A DNA stretch of 64,000 nt from assembly GCF_007858275.1 (NCBI RefSeq), contig NZ_VFEV01000003.1:62001-126000 (forward strand). The letters run 5' to 3'. The notes beneath the pieces were generated by a model. That model saw nothing but the letters and a program-made list of their open reading frames with translations. It searched no databases and had not been told where the DNA came from. The position numbers and the translations under genes were made by a program. The stretch comes from Pseudomonas proteolytica (lineage in GTDB: Bacteria; Pseudomonadota; Gammaproteobacteria; Pseudomonadales; Pseudomonadaceae). Below are positions 8,637 through 16,918 of this stretch, in pieces; position 1 is the first letter of the stretch, and every line of letters starts with the position of its first letter.

Positions 8637-11600
8637 ATGGTTGACCGGCACGACTACGTCGCCCTCGAATGGGTCAAGGGCGAGATCGCCGACACCCTGA
8701 AACAGGCCCGTGCGGCGCTGGACACTTTTGCCGACGACGCCAGCGAGCAAGCCCTCGCGCAGTGCCTTGCGGGCATTCACCAGGTCCACGGCGCCCTGCA
8801 GATGGTCGAGTTCTACGGCGCGGCACTGCTCGCCGAAGAAATGGAACACCTGGCCCAGGCCCTGCAAGCGGGGCGGGTCAGCCAGCGCGAAGAGGGCATT
8901 CGTTTGCTGCAACAGGCCCTCGGGCAGTTGCCGCTGTACCTGGACCGTGTGCACAGTGCGCGGCGCGACCTGCCGCTGGTGGTGTTGCCGCTGCTCAATG
9001 ACCTGCGCAGCGTGCACGGCAAAAGCCTGCTCTCGGAAACCAGCCTGTTCAGCCCGCAACTGCTGGTGATCGCGCCGTTGCCCGAGGATGCCTTGGCCCA
9101 GCGTGCGCCGGCCGATTTTGCCGAACAACTGCAGCAGTGGCGGCAAATGCTGCAACAAGGGTTGGCCGGGCTGCTGCGTGAGGACCATGGCCCCAGCAAC
9201 CTGGAAGACATGGCGCGGGTCTTTGCCCAACTCGAAGCGCTGTGCCATGGCGCGCCGTTGCTGGCGTTGTGGCAAGTCACCTCGGCCTTGGCCGAAGGCA
9301 TGCTCACCGGCGTTATCGCCAATAGCCCGGCGTTGCGCAGCCTGCTCAAGAGCTGCGACAAGGTACTCAAGCGCCTGCAGATCCAGGGCATCGAAGGGAT
9401 CAACACCCCGGCGCCGGATCAACTGCTCAAGAGCCTGCTGTTTTACATCGCCAAAGTCACCCGGCCGACGCCGCGCATGCAAAGCCTCAAGGAACGCTAC
9501 GGCCTGGATGAAGCCTTGCCCGACAGCACCGTGGTCGATGCCGAGCGCGCGCGCCTGGCCGGCCCGGACCGCAACGCCATGGGCTCGGTGCTCGGCGCGC
9601 TGTGTGAAGAGTTGGTGCGGGTCAAGGAACGCCTGGACCTGTTTGTGCGCAGCGACCGCCAGCACATCTCTGCCCTGGACAGCCTGCTGGCGCCGTTGCG
9701 CCAGATCGCCGATACCCTGGCGGTATTGGGGTTTGGCCAGCCGCGCAAGGTGATCATCGACCAGTTGGCGGTGGTCCAGGGCCTGGCCCAGGGGCAGCGC
9801 GAACCCAATGATGCGGTGCTGATGGATGTGGCCGGAGCGTTGCTCTATGTCGAAGCGACCCTGGCCGGGATGGTGGGCACCGTCGAACCGCAAAACCGTG
9901 AAGACAGCCGCCTGCCCACCACCGACCTGACCCAGATCCACCAGTTGGTGATCAAGGAGTCATGCCAGTGCCTCAAGCAGGCGCGGGAGTTGGTCATCGA
10001 CTGCCTGGAGGCGCAGTGGGATACGCAGCGCCTGGAATCCCTGCCGCAACTGCTGACCCAGGTACGCGGTGCCCTGGCGATGATCCCGCTGCCGCGCGCG
10101 GCGGGCCTGGTGCGTGGCTTCAAGATTTACGTCGATGAACAGTGGATAGGCCATGACACGGCGCCGCCGGCGGCGCAGCTTGAACATTGCGCCGATGTGC
10201 TCACCAGCCTGGAACACTACCTGGAACGCATGCTGCAGGACCCGGACGCCCCGGGCGAGCGGGTGCTGGACATCGCCTTTGAAGGGCTCGCGGCCCTGGG
10301 TTACGCACCCGTGCCAGCGCAGCAAGCCTGGCGCCAGGAACGCTCGATACCACACGATGAGTTGCCGGCCGATTCCCAGACACTGGCGCAGGCCCTGGCC
10401 AGCCCGACCCCACGTCTCAACCCGCCGGCCCTGCAGCGCCCGGGCAGCCTGTTGCCGCCGCCGGCCGACGAAGAGTCGGTGGACGATGAACTGCGCGAAG
10501 TGTTCCTCGAAGAAACCGCCGAAGTGCTGGAAGTGCTGCAGCGCCTGGTACCCCAAGGCGCCGCCAGCCTCGAAGACAAGACCGCCCTGAGCGACATGCG
10601 CCGCGCCTTCCATACCCTCAAGGGCAGCGGGCGCATGGTGCGTGCCCTGGTGTTGGCGGAACTGGCGTGGGCCGTGGAAAACCTGCTTAACCGCGTGCTG
10701 GAGCGGGTGGTCGCGCCGGGCGCCGAAGTCCAGGCCGTACTGGATGATGTATTGCTGCTGCTGCCGGCATTGATTGCCGAGTTCGCCGCCGATGCCCAGC
10801 GCCAGCGTGATGATGTCGACCTGCTTGCCGCACGCGCCCATGCCCTGGCCAGTGGCGCGCCGTTACCGCCAGCCGTGGAACAGGATGACGGCGCGCTCGA
10901 CCCGCTGCTGCTGGAGATCTTCCGCAACGAAGCGTTGAGCCACCTGGACAGCCTCAATCGGTTTTTGCACCAGGCCACCGAACAGATGCCGCTGCACGTC
11001 AGCGATGAACTGCAACGTGCGTTGCATACCCTCAAGGGCAGTGCCTACATGGCGGGCGTCCTGCCCATCGCCGAGCTGGCGCGGCCGTTGGACCACCTGA
11101 CCCGTGAGTACAAGGTCCATCGCCTGGCGCTGGACCTGGATGAAATCGACCTGCTGCTGGAGGGTGAAGCCCTGTTCCAGCGCGGCTTGCGCCAGTTGGA
11201 CAGTGATCCCTTGGCACCCATCGACGGCGCGCAGTCGTTGATCGAACGCACCCAGGCGCGTCTCGACAGCCAGCTTGAAGCCTTCCTCAACGCCCCGAGC
11301 GAGGGCCTGCGGGTCAAGCGCGACCCACAGTTGATCAGCAATTTCCTGGCCCAGGGCATGGACATCCTGCTGGACGCCGAAAGCCTGCTGCTGCGCTGGC
11401 AGCAACACCCCGGCGAGCGCCAGGAACTCAGCGCATTGCTGGACGAGTTGACCACCCTGGGCGAGGGCGCGCACCTGGCCGACCTGCACCCGATGGATGA
11501 GCTGTGCGAAGCGTTGCTCGACCTGTATGGCGCGGTGGAAGAGAGCAGCCTGGCAGTCAGCGAGCGGTTTTTCCATGAGGCCGAGCTGGCCCATGAAGCC

Positions 11601-14492
11601 CTGATCAACATGCTCGACCAACTGGCCGCCGGCCAGGAAGTCAGCCCGGCGCCGGCGCGTATGAAAGCCTTGCGCGAGCTGCTCGATGAAGGGCTCGACC
11701 CCAGCGCCACCGGCCTGATCAAAAGTGATGGCAGTCGCGCCCTGAGCATTGCCGAACTGGGCGCGGCCACCACACAGTTGCAACAGGACTGGGCGGTGGA
11801 CGATGAGATCGTCGAGATCTTCCTTGAGGAAGCGGTCGATATCCTCGACAGCGCCGGGCAGTCCCTCAAGCGCTGGTTGCTGGACCCCGACGGCGTGGCA
11901 CCGCTGTCCTCCCTGCAGCGTGACCTGCACACCCTGCGCGGCGGCGCGCGCATGGCCGAAATCGGCCCGGTGGGCGATCTGGCCCAGGAACTGGAAAGCC
12001 TTTACGAAGGCCTGGTGGACCGGCGCTACAGCTACTCCGCGGAAATGGCCCAAGTGTTGATGGACAGCCATGAACACCTGGCCTTGCAACTGGAGCAGTT
12101 GCAAGAGCAGCAACCGTTGAGTGACTCCAGCGCCTTGATCAACCGTTTGCGCGATGTGCGCCAGAATGCGGCGCCAGTAACTGTGCCCGTAGCGCCTGAG
12201 GCGCAGGGTGCAGGCAGCGATCCCGAACTGCTGGATATCTTCCTCGAAGAAGCGGCCGATATCCTCGACAGCTCCGGCGCGGCGCTGTTGCGTTGGCAGG
12301 CCGAGCCGCAGAACCGCCAGGAGGTCGAGACCTTGCTGCGCGACCTGCATACCCTCAAGGGCGGCGCGCGTATGGTCGAAATTGCGCCCATCGGCGACCT
12401 GGCCCACGAACTGGAGTTTCTCTACGAAGGCCTTTCGGCGGGGCTGCTGGCGCCCACGGCCGAGCTGTTTGCATTGTTGCAAGGCTGCCACGACCGCCTG
12501 GCACAGATGGTCGAGGCGGTGGCAGCGGGGTTGCCGGTCGGCTCCGTAGAGCGTCTGATCGAGCGCATCAAGAGCCTGGTCCAGCCCACCGAAACCCAGG
12601 CTGCCCCGGTCGCGATGCCCGCCGGCAAACCCGAAGCGCCAGCGGCCAGCGAGCCGGGCGCGGACATGGTGAAAATATCCGCTGAGTTGCTGGATGATCT
12701 GGTCAACCTCGCCGGTGAAACCTCGATTTTCCGTGGGCGTATCGAGCAGCAGGTCAACGACGCCCGCAGCGCCCTCACCGAGGTGCAAACCACCATCGAG
12801 CGCATGCGCGACCAACTGCGTCGCCTCGAAACCGAGACCCAGGGGCGGATCGTCAGCCGCCAGCACGCCGAAACCGAGCGCCTGGGCTACGAAGAATTCG
12901 ACCCCCTGGAAATGGATCGCCATTCCCAGTTGCAACAGTTGTCCCGCGCGTTGTCCGAGTCGGCCTCGGACTTGCTGGACCTCAAGGAAACCCTCGACCA
13001 GCGTAACCAGGACGCGCAGAACCTGTTGCAGCAGCAGGCGCGCATCAACACCGAGTTGCAAGAAGGCCTGATGCGCACGCGCATGGTGCCGTTCGAACGC
13101 ATGCTGCCGCGCCTCAAGCGCATCGTGCGGCAAGTGGCCGGTGAGCTGGGCAAGGATGTGGAATTCGTCGTCGGCAATGCCGAGGGCGAGATGGACCGCA
13201 ACGTGCTGGAGCGCATGGCGGCGCCCCTGGAGCATATGCTGCGCAACGCCGTCGACCATGGCCTGGAGTCGCGGGATGCACGGCTGTTGGCGGGCAAGCC
13301 GGAGAAGGGCCGGATCACCCTGGACCTGAGCCACGAAGGCGGCGACATCATCTTCGATATGCGCGACGACGGCGCCGGCGTGCCACTGGATGCAGTGCGG
13401 CGCAAGGCGATCAAGCGCGGCCTGCTGGACCCGGAAATGGAGATCAGCGATCGCGACGTGTTGCAGTTCATCTTGCAGCCAGGGTTCTCCACCGCCGAAA
13501 AAATCACCCAGATTTCCGGGCGTGGCGTGGGCATGGACGTGGTGCACGAAGAAGTGCGCCAGCTGGGCGGCAGCATGTTCATTGACTCTACGCCGGGCGT
13601 GGGCGTGCATTTTCGTATTCGCCTGCCGTTTACCGTGTCGGTCAACCGGGCGTTGATGGTGCAGTGTGCGGAGGACCAGTACGCGATTCCGCTGAACACC
13701 ATCCAGGGCCTGGTGCGCGTATTGCCCAATGAGCTGGAGGGGCACTACCAACTGGATCCGCCGGTGTATGAATACGCGGGCCAGCGCTACGAGCTGTATT
13801 ACCTGGGCGAGTTGCTGCACACCGTGGCCCGGCCCAAGCTGCTGGGGCAAAACCAGCCGCTGCCGGTGCTGCTGATGCAATGCAACGAGCGGCACATTGC
13901 GGTGCAGGTGGACGACATGGCCGGCACCCGCGAAATTGTGGTCAAGGGCCTGGGCCCGCAGTTTGCGGCGGTGCAAGGGCTGTCCGGGGCGACCATTCTT
14001 GGCGATGGCCGGGTGGTGTTGATCATCGACCTGCTGGCGCATATCCGCGCCCTGGCCCCGGCCTTGCCGGCCCAGGCGGCGGACAGCGTGCTGGCCGTCA
14101 ACGAGCCGCAGAAAAAGCAGCGCTTGCTGGTGCTGGTGGTGGACGACTCGGTGACCGTGCGCAAAGTCACCAGCCGCCTGCTGGAGCGCAATGGCATGAA
14201 CGTGCTGACCGCCAAGGACGGCATCGACGCCATCGCCTTGCTCGAGGAACACACCCCGGACCTGATGTTGCTGGATATCGAAATGCCGCGCATGGATGGT
14301 TTTGAAGTGGCGATCCAGGTGCGCAACGACCCGCGGCTCAAGCGCCTGCCGATCATCATGATCACCTCCCGCACCGGCCAGAAACACCGCGACCGAGCCA
14401 TGGCGATCGGCGTCAACGACTACCTCGGCAAGCCCTATCAAGAGTCGGTGTTGCTCGAGAGCATCGCCTACTGGAGCCCGAAACATGCTTGA
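8637..14492 (+). CDS. chpA: ChpA, multi-phosphotransfer CheA-type hybrid kinase
   Basis: A 1951-aa kinase of the Pil-Chp system. Phosphotransfer-like modules have the acceptor at His48 (HQVHG), perhaps His204 (degenerate), Thr474 (TQVRG), His659 (HTLKGSGRM), His797 (HTLKGSAYM), Thr939 (TTLGEG), His1098 (HTLRGGARM) and His1238 (HTLKGGARM). They are followed by the dimerisation helix from about 1344, the ATPase N-box near 1531 (LRNAVDHGLES), a CheW-like domain from about 1660 and a C-terminal receiver with Asp1880. The start MVDRHDYVALEW follows GACGGGAG; the frame stays open 43 codons upstream only because it reads through the REPIN. It is shorter than P. aeruginosa ChpA (about 2,470 aa by memory). 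Confidence 0.96.
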   Translation: MVDRHDYVALEWVKGEIADTLKQARAALDTFADDASEQALAQCLAGIHQVHGALQMVEFYGAALLAEEMEHLAQALQAGRVSQREEGIRLLQQALGQLPLYLDRVHSARRDLPLVVLPLLNDLRSVHGKSLLSETSLFSPQLLVIAPLPEDALAQRAPADFAEQLQQWRQMLQQGLAGLLREDHGPSNLEDMARVFAQLEALCHGAPLLALWQVTSALAEGMLTGVIANSPALRSLLKSCDKVLKRLQIQGIEGINTPAPDQLLKSLLFYIAKVTRPTPRMQSLKERYGLDEALPDSTVVDAERARLAGPDRNAMGSVLGALCEELVRVKERLDLFVRSDRQHISALDSLLAPLRQIADTLAVLGFGQPRKVIIDQLAVVQGLAQGQREPNDAVLMDVAGALLYVEATLAGMVGTVEPQNREDSRLPTTDLTQIHQLVIKESCQCLKQARELVIDCLEAQWDTQRLESLPQLLTQVRGALAMIPLPRAAGLVRGFKIYVDEQWIGHDTAPPAAQLEHCADVLTSLEHYLERMLQDPDAPGERVLDIAFEGLAALGYAPVPAQQAWRQERSIPHDELPADSQTLAQALASPTPRLNPPALQRPGSLLPPPADEESVDDELREVFLEETAEVLEVLQRLVPQGAASLEDKTALSDMRRAFHTLKGSGRMVRALVLAELAWAVENLLNRVLERVVAPGAEVQAVLDDVLLLLPALIAEFAADAQRQRDDVDLLAARAHALASGAPLPPAVEQDDGALDPLLLEIFRNEALSHLDSLNRFLHQATEQMPLHVSDELQRALHTLKGSAYMAGVLPIAELARPLDHLTREYKVHRLALDLDEIDLLLEGEALFQRGLRQLDSDPLAPIDGAQSLIERTQARLDSQLEAFLNAPSEGLRVKRDPQLISNFLAQGMDILLDAESLLLRWQQHPGERQELSALLDELTTLGEGAHLADLHPMDELCEALLDLYGAVEESSLAVSERFFHEAELAHEALINMLDQLAAGQEVSPAPARMKALRELLDEGLDPSATGLIKSDGSRALSIAELGAATTQLQQDWAVDDEIVEIFLEEAVDILDSAGQSLKRWLLDPDGVAPLSSLQRDLHTLRGGARMAEIGPVGDLAQELESLYEGLVDRRYSYSAEMAQVLMDSHEHLALQLEQLQEQQPLSDSSALINRLRDVRQNAAPVTVPVAPEAQGAGSDPELLDIFLEEAADILDSSGAALLRWQAEPQNRQEVETLLRDLHTLKGGARMVEIAPIGDLAHELEFLYEGLSAGLLAPTAELFALLQGCHDRLAQMVEAVAAGLPVGSVERLIERIKSLVQPTETQAAPVAMPAGKPEAPAASEPGADMVKISAELLDDLVNLAGETSIFRGRIEQQVNDARSALTEVQTTIERMRDQLRRLETETQGRIVSRQHAETERLGYEEFDPLEMDRHSQLQQLSRALSESASDLLDLKETLDQRNQDAQNLLQQQARINTELQEGLMRTRMVPFERMLPRLKRIVRQVAGELGKDVEFVVGNAEGEMDRNVLERMAAPLEHMLRNAVDHGLESRDARLLAGKPEKGRITLDLSHEGGDIIFDMRDDGAGVPLDAVRRKAIKRGLLDPEMEISDRDVLQFILQPGFSTAEKITQISGRGVGMDVVHEEVRQLGGSMFIDSTPGVGVHFRIRLPFTVSVNRALMVQCAEDQYAIPLNTIQGLVRVLPNELEGHYQLDPPVYEYAGQRYELYYLGELLHTVARPKLLGQNQPLPVLLMQCNERHIAVQVDDMAGTREIVVKGLGPQFAAVQGLSGATILGDGRVVLIIDLLAHIRALAPALPAQAADSVLAVNEPQKKQRLLVLVVDDSVTVRKVTSRLLERNGMNVLTAKDGIDAIALLEEHTPDLMLLDIEMPRMDGFEVAIQVRNDPRLKRLPIIMITSRTGQKHRDRAMAIGVNDYLGKPYQESVLLESIAYWSPKHA

Positions 14493-14940
14493 CCACCGCA
14501 CCAGTCAACTCACCGGCTTGCTGCTGCCCCTGGCCGACCGCCACCTGTTGCTGCCCAACGTCGCGGTGGCCGAGCTGATCGACTTCCAGCGCGGCGAACC
14601 GGCCAGCGACGCACCACCGTGGTACCTGCGACAAGTGACCTGGCGCGACCAGCACCTGCCGCTGATCAGCTTTGAAGCGGCCTGCGGTGGCACCAGTATT
14701 GTCAGCGAGCGCGCGCGGATCGTCGTGCTCAACGCCCTGGGCGGGCGGCCCACATTGAAGTTCATTGCCCTGGTGATCCAGGGCATTCCCCGTTCCTACA
14801 AGCTCGACAGCCAGTTGAGCTACGTGGACGTGCCTCTATCGCCGCTGGAATTGGCGGCGGTACAGGTCGGCGAGCATGTGGCGAAAGTGCCGGACCTGAT
14901 GGGATTGGAAGCGCTGCTGGTCGAGGCTGGCCTGGCCTGA
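14485..14940 (+). CDS. chpC: ChpC, CheW-like adaptor
   Basis: A 151-aa CheW-like protein (LLLPLADRHLLLPNVAVAELIDF, then WRDQHLPLISFEAACGG and IVVLNALGG), matching ChpC. It overlaps the end of chpA by 8 bp. In P. aeruginosa chpB, encoding a CheB-like methylesterase, lies between chpA and chpC; here chpC follows chpA directly, and no chpD or chpE follows. The overlap is tight, with no sign of a remnant. Confidence 0.93.
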   Translation: MLDHRTSQLTGLLLPLADRHLLLPNVAVAELIDFQRGEPASDAPPWYLRQVTWRDQHLPLISFEAACGGTSIVSERARIVVLNALGGRPTLKFIALVIQGIPRSYKLDSQLSYVDVPLSPLELAAVQVGEHVAKVPDLMGLEALLVEAGLA

Positions 14941-14971
14941 ACACCCGTTCTCAGCACCTCTGAAGATCCAG

Positions 14972-15090
14972 TGTGGGAGCTGGCTTGTGTGGGAGCTGGC
15001 TTGCCTGCGATGCAGACGCTTCGGTGTGTCAGTTAAACCAAGGTGATGCTATCGCAGGCAAGCCAGCTCCCACACAAGCCAGCTCCCACA
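14972..15090. repeat. REPIN with a duplicated outer 16-mer in both arms
   Basis: The left arm carries TGTGGGAGCTGGCTTG twice in tandem, followed by CCTGCGAT; the right arm carries the exact reverse complement, also with the duplication, giving 40-bp perfect arms around a 39-bp centre. The subtype is GGGAGCTGGCTTGCCTGCGAT. It follows chpC and marks the left edge of the accessory segment. Confidence 0.93.
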
Positions 15091-15114
15091 TTGGATTGTG
15101 CTTGGCGCCTAGCC

Positions 15115-15402
15115 CTACTCAATCTGCGCAAAACGCTCAATAACCGGTTGTTCACGGTGCTCCGCTTGCCAAAGATCATAGGTGCTTTGCATCGACAGCC
15201 ATAACCGCGCTTTGCTGATGCCTGCCCGCTCCAGCCTCACGGCAAGGTCCGGGCTGACTGGCGCGTGACCATGCAGGATCCTGGAGAATGTTTCCCTGGC
15301 AAAGCCGAGCCGCCGGGCCATTTCGGTAATGGTGATACCCAGGCTGGGCATCACATCCTCAAGCAGGATTTCGCCGGGATGTGGTGGGTTGTGCATACCC
15401 AT
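15115..15402 (-). CDS. higA: HigA-type antitoxin
   Basis: A 95-aa antitoxin of the HigA/VapI family. The N-terminus MHNPPHPGEILLEDVMPSLGIT is the HigA signature, followed by a helix-turn-helix (ITEMARRLGFARETFSRILHG). It neutralises the HigB toxin and represses the operon. It is the second gene, 14 bp after the toxin, the order usual for higBA. ATG codons exist at 15402 and 15396; either could be used. Confidence 0.92.
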   Translation of the reverse strand: MGMHNPPHPGEILLEDVMPSLGITITEMARRLGFARETFSRILHGHAPVSPDLAVRLERAGISKARLWLSMQSTYDLWQAEHREQPVIERFAQIE

Positions 15403-15416
15403 GTGCGTGCCCCTGT

Positions 15417-15695
15417 TCAGTGGTAGTCAAGGTAATCAACCAGTTCGACGTGATCATCCAGCATACGAAAAATGATGCGCCAGTTACCGCTGATGCTGAC
15501 GGAACAGTAGTCGAGCAGATCGCCTTTGAGACGATGAAAGCGCCATCCTGGGAGATTCAATTCGTTCGGGTGTCCTGCGCTATCCAGAATCAGCAGCACA
15601 CGACGCAAGCGTTTCGCATGACCCGCGTTGATACCTTTGGTTGATCCTGTTTCATAAAAATGCTGGTGCCCCTTGTGTTTCCAACTGACGATCAT
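15417..15695 (-). CDS. higB: HigB-type mRNA interferase toxin (RelE/ParE superfamily)
   Basis: A 92-aa toxin. MIVSWKHKGHQHFYETGSTKGI and the later LKGDLLDYCSVSISGNWRIIFRM are typical of HigB/GraT ribosome-dependent mRNA endonucleases; the SISGNWRIIF segment carries the conserved basic and aromatic active-site residues. It precedes higA and its ATG lies 10 bp from a palindrome likely to be the HigA operator. The pair appears intact. Confidence 0.92.
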   Translation of the reverse strand: MIVSWKHKGHQHFYETGSTKGINAGHAKRLRRVLLILDSAGHPNELNLPGWRFHRLKGDLLDYCSVSISGNWRIIFRMLDDHVELVDYLDYH

Positions 15696-15704
15696 GGATG
15701 GATT

Positions 15705-15721
15705 GTGATGTGATACATCAC
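15705..15721. promoter_or_regulatory. Probable HigA operator
   Basis: GTGATGT-GAT-ACATCAC is a perfect inverted repeat (7-bp arms, 3-bp spacer) 10 bp upstream of the higB start. Size and place fit the autoregulatory operator of a helix-turn-helix antitoxin. Binding is inferred from position and symmetry only. Confidence 0.6.
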
Positions 15722-15843
15722 GCTCTGCAATGGCCTTGTATCGGGTTTCAGGGTCAGATTCATGATGTTCTGCTGGTGAGATGATTCAAATCCCAAAGGC
15801 TAGTGAGGCGACATCCGAGCAACAACCCTAAAAGGTTGTAGGA

Positions 15844-15972
15844 ATGATTGATGGGGATGCAGTCTTCAGATTTTTCCCGCGAAATTTTCGCGCCATCCCA
15901 CAAATGATCGAGCGGGGCCAACTGCTGATCGAGCACGCGCTGGAGCAGATATCGCCGGCGGCCGCTGCGTAA
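15844..15972 (+). CDS. Possible 42-aa ORF of unknown origin
   Basis: ATG at 15844 preceded by AGGTTGTAGGA, ending at TAA 15970-15972. The peptide MIDGDAVFRFFPRNFRAIPQ continues as MIERGQLLIEHALEQISPAAAA. I do not recognise it. It has a fair ribosome site and a helix-like C-terminal half, so it could be a small gene or the tail of a decayed one. It ends 10 bp before the twin palindromes of the next gene. Confidence 0.25.
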   Translation: MIDGDAVFRFFPRNFRAIPQMIERGQLLIEHALEQISPAAAA

Positions 15973-15982
15973 AACTTGATCA

Positions 15983-16018
15983 GTCCCAGAAAGGGACCTA
16001 TCGTTCCCTTTTTGGGAC
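15983..16018. promoter_or_regulatory. Twin palindromic operators before the HTH-nucleotidyltransferase gene
   Basis: Two copies of a similar palindrome: GTCCC-AGAAA-GGGAC at 15983-15997 and TCCC-TTTTT-GGGA at 16005-16017. Their centres (15990 and 16011) are 21 bp apart, two helical turns, so two dimers would sit on the same face of the DNA. The pair ends 16 bp before the ATG at 16034, where bound protein would block transcription. The HTH in that gene makes autoregulation the obvious guess. Confidence 0.6.
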
Positions 16019-16033
16019 TCTTTGGTCGTCGCC

Positions 16034-16663
16034 ATGCAAACCCTGCCCCTCAGCACAGCACTGTTTACCGTGACCCAGCAAAAAGTCCTGGGCCTGCTTT
16101 TTGGCAAACCTGAACAGAGCTTTTTCACCAATGAAATAGCCCGCTGGGCCCAAGTGGGCAAGGGCAGCCTGACCCGTGAGCTGGAGCGCCTGCAACGGGC
16201 GGGTGTCTTGAGCATGACCCGTCAGGGCAACCAGACTCACTACCAAGCCAACCCGCAATGCCCGATTTACGCTGAGTTGTTGAACATCGTGCGCAAGACT
16301 CTGAGCCTGGATGAACCTCTGCGCAACGCATTGGCGCCATTCGCCAAGCAGTTGAGCTGGGCCTTTATCTACGGCTCGATTGCCAAGGGGCAGGCGCACT
16401 CATCCAGTGACATTGATCTGATGCTGATCGGTGAAAGCCTCGACTACAGTGAAGTCATGGCGCAACTCATGCCGCTGGAAGAACAATTGGGCCGCACCAT
16501 CAACCCAACGCTCTACACCCCTGAGGACTGGATTGGCAAATGGACTGCCGGGAACAGTTTTGTGCGGCGGGTCGCGGAGCAAGACAAGATCAATCTCATT
16601 GGGGTGAACCCCGTGGAGTCCAAGGATGGACAGCAAAACCAATCTGGAGAATCTGCTCCGTAG
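16034..16663 (+). CDS. HTH-domain nucleotidyltransferase (MNT-like) protein
   Basis: A 209-aa two-domain protein. Residues about 12-70 form a winged helix (VLGLLFGKPEQSFFTNEIA, then SLTRELERLQRAGVL). Residues about 105-175 form a minimal nucleotidyltransferase with GS at 114-115 (IYGSIAKGQAHSSSDIDLML) and catalytic acids Asp126 and Asp128. MNT proteins pair with HEPN proteins in toxin-antitoxin or phage-defence modules, often acting by adding nucleotides to the partner. A TTG four codons upstream is also in frame; I prefer the ATG at 16034. The next gene is a broken HEPN partner, so this regulator may have outlived its system. Confidence 0.75.
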   Translation: MQTLPLSTALFTVTQQKVLGLLFGKPEQSFFTNEIARWAQVGKGSLTRELERLQRAGVLSMTRQGNQTHYQANPQCPIYAELLNIVRKTLSLDEPLRNALAPFAKQLSWAFIYGSIAKGQAHSSSDIDLMLIGESLDYSEVMAQLMPLEEQLGRTINPTLYTPEDWIGKWTAGNSFVRRVAEQDKINLIGVNPVESKDGQQNQSGESAP

Positions 16664-16860
16664 TGGTGGCTTGAAGGCCGAGCCGCCGGATTGCACGGGA
16701 TGTGAAGGTTCGACTGTTTGCGTTGTGTCATGAGCGGCGAAACCTGGCGGAATACGAAGGGTATATGGATGAGGATGAGGCGCTGCTAAGGCAACTTATC
16801 GACAGTACACAAGCGTTGTTGAGTGATGTGGATGCGCAGCTCAAATGCTTTCTCGGATAA
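16626..16860 (+). pseudogene. Truncated HEPN-family partner of the nucleotidyltransferase
   Basis: An ATG at 16626, overlapping the previous gene, reads MDSKTNLENLLRSGGLKAEPP and then meets a stop at about 16731. In another frame, from about 16700 to the TAA at 16858-16860, the sequence reads VRLFALCHERRNLAEYEGYM, then DEDEALLRQLIDSTQALL, which resembles the C-terminal RxxxxH-type helix of HEPN proteins. The start and end of one HEPN gene appear joined by an internal deletion of roughly 200-300 bp with a frame change (family size from memory). This looks like a dead partner. Confidence 0.6.
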
Positions 16861-16918
16861 AGCCCCACGTAAACCCGCCGATAACCCCGAGGAGTCTTTC
16901 GGTGGAAGCAACAACACA

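Noticed and set aside
10863..14501. Open reading frame of 1212 codons on the minus strand opposite chpA
   Set aside because: It is a mirror of high-GC codon bias in chpA: the product is rich in His, Gln, Arg and Ala with no domains and no ribosome site. Similar antisense frames opposite rhlE, tktA, ligB and the c-di-GMP gene were rejected for the same reason.
15760..16215. Minus-strand frame overlapping the HTH-nucleotidyltransferase gene
   Set aside because: The plus-strand product has two recognisable domains; the antisense one has no recognisable features.
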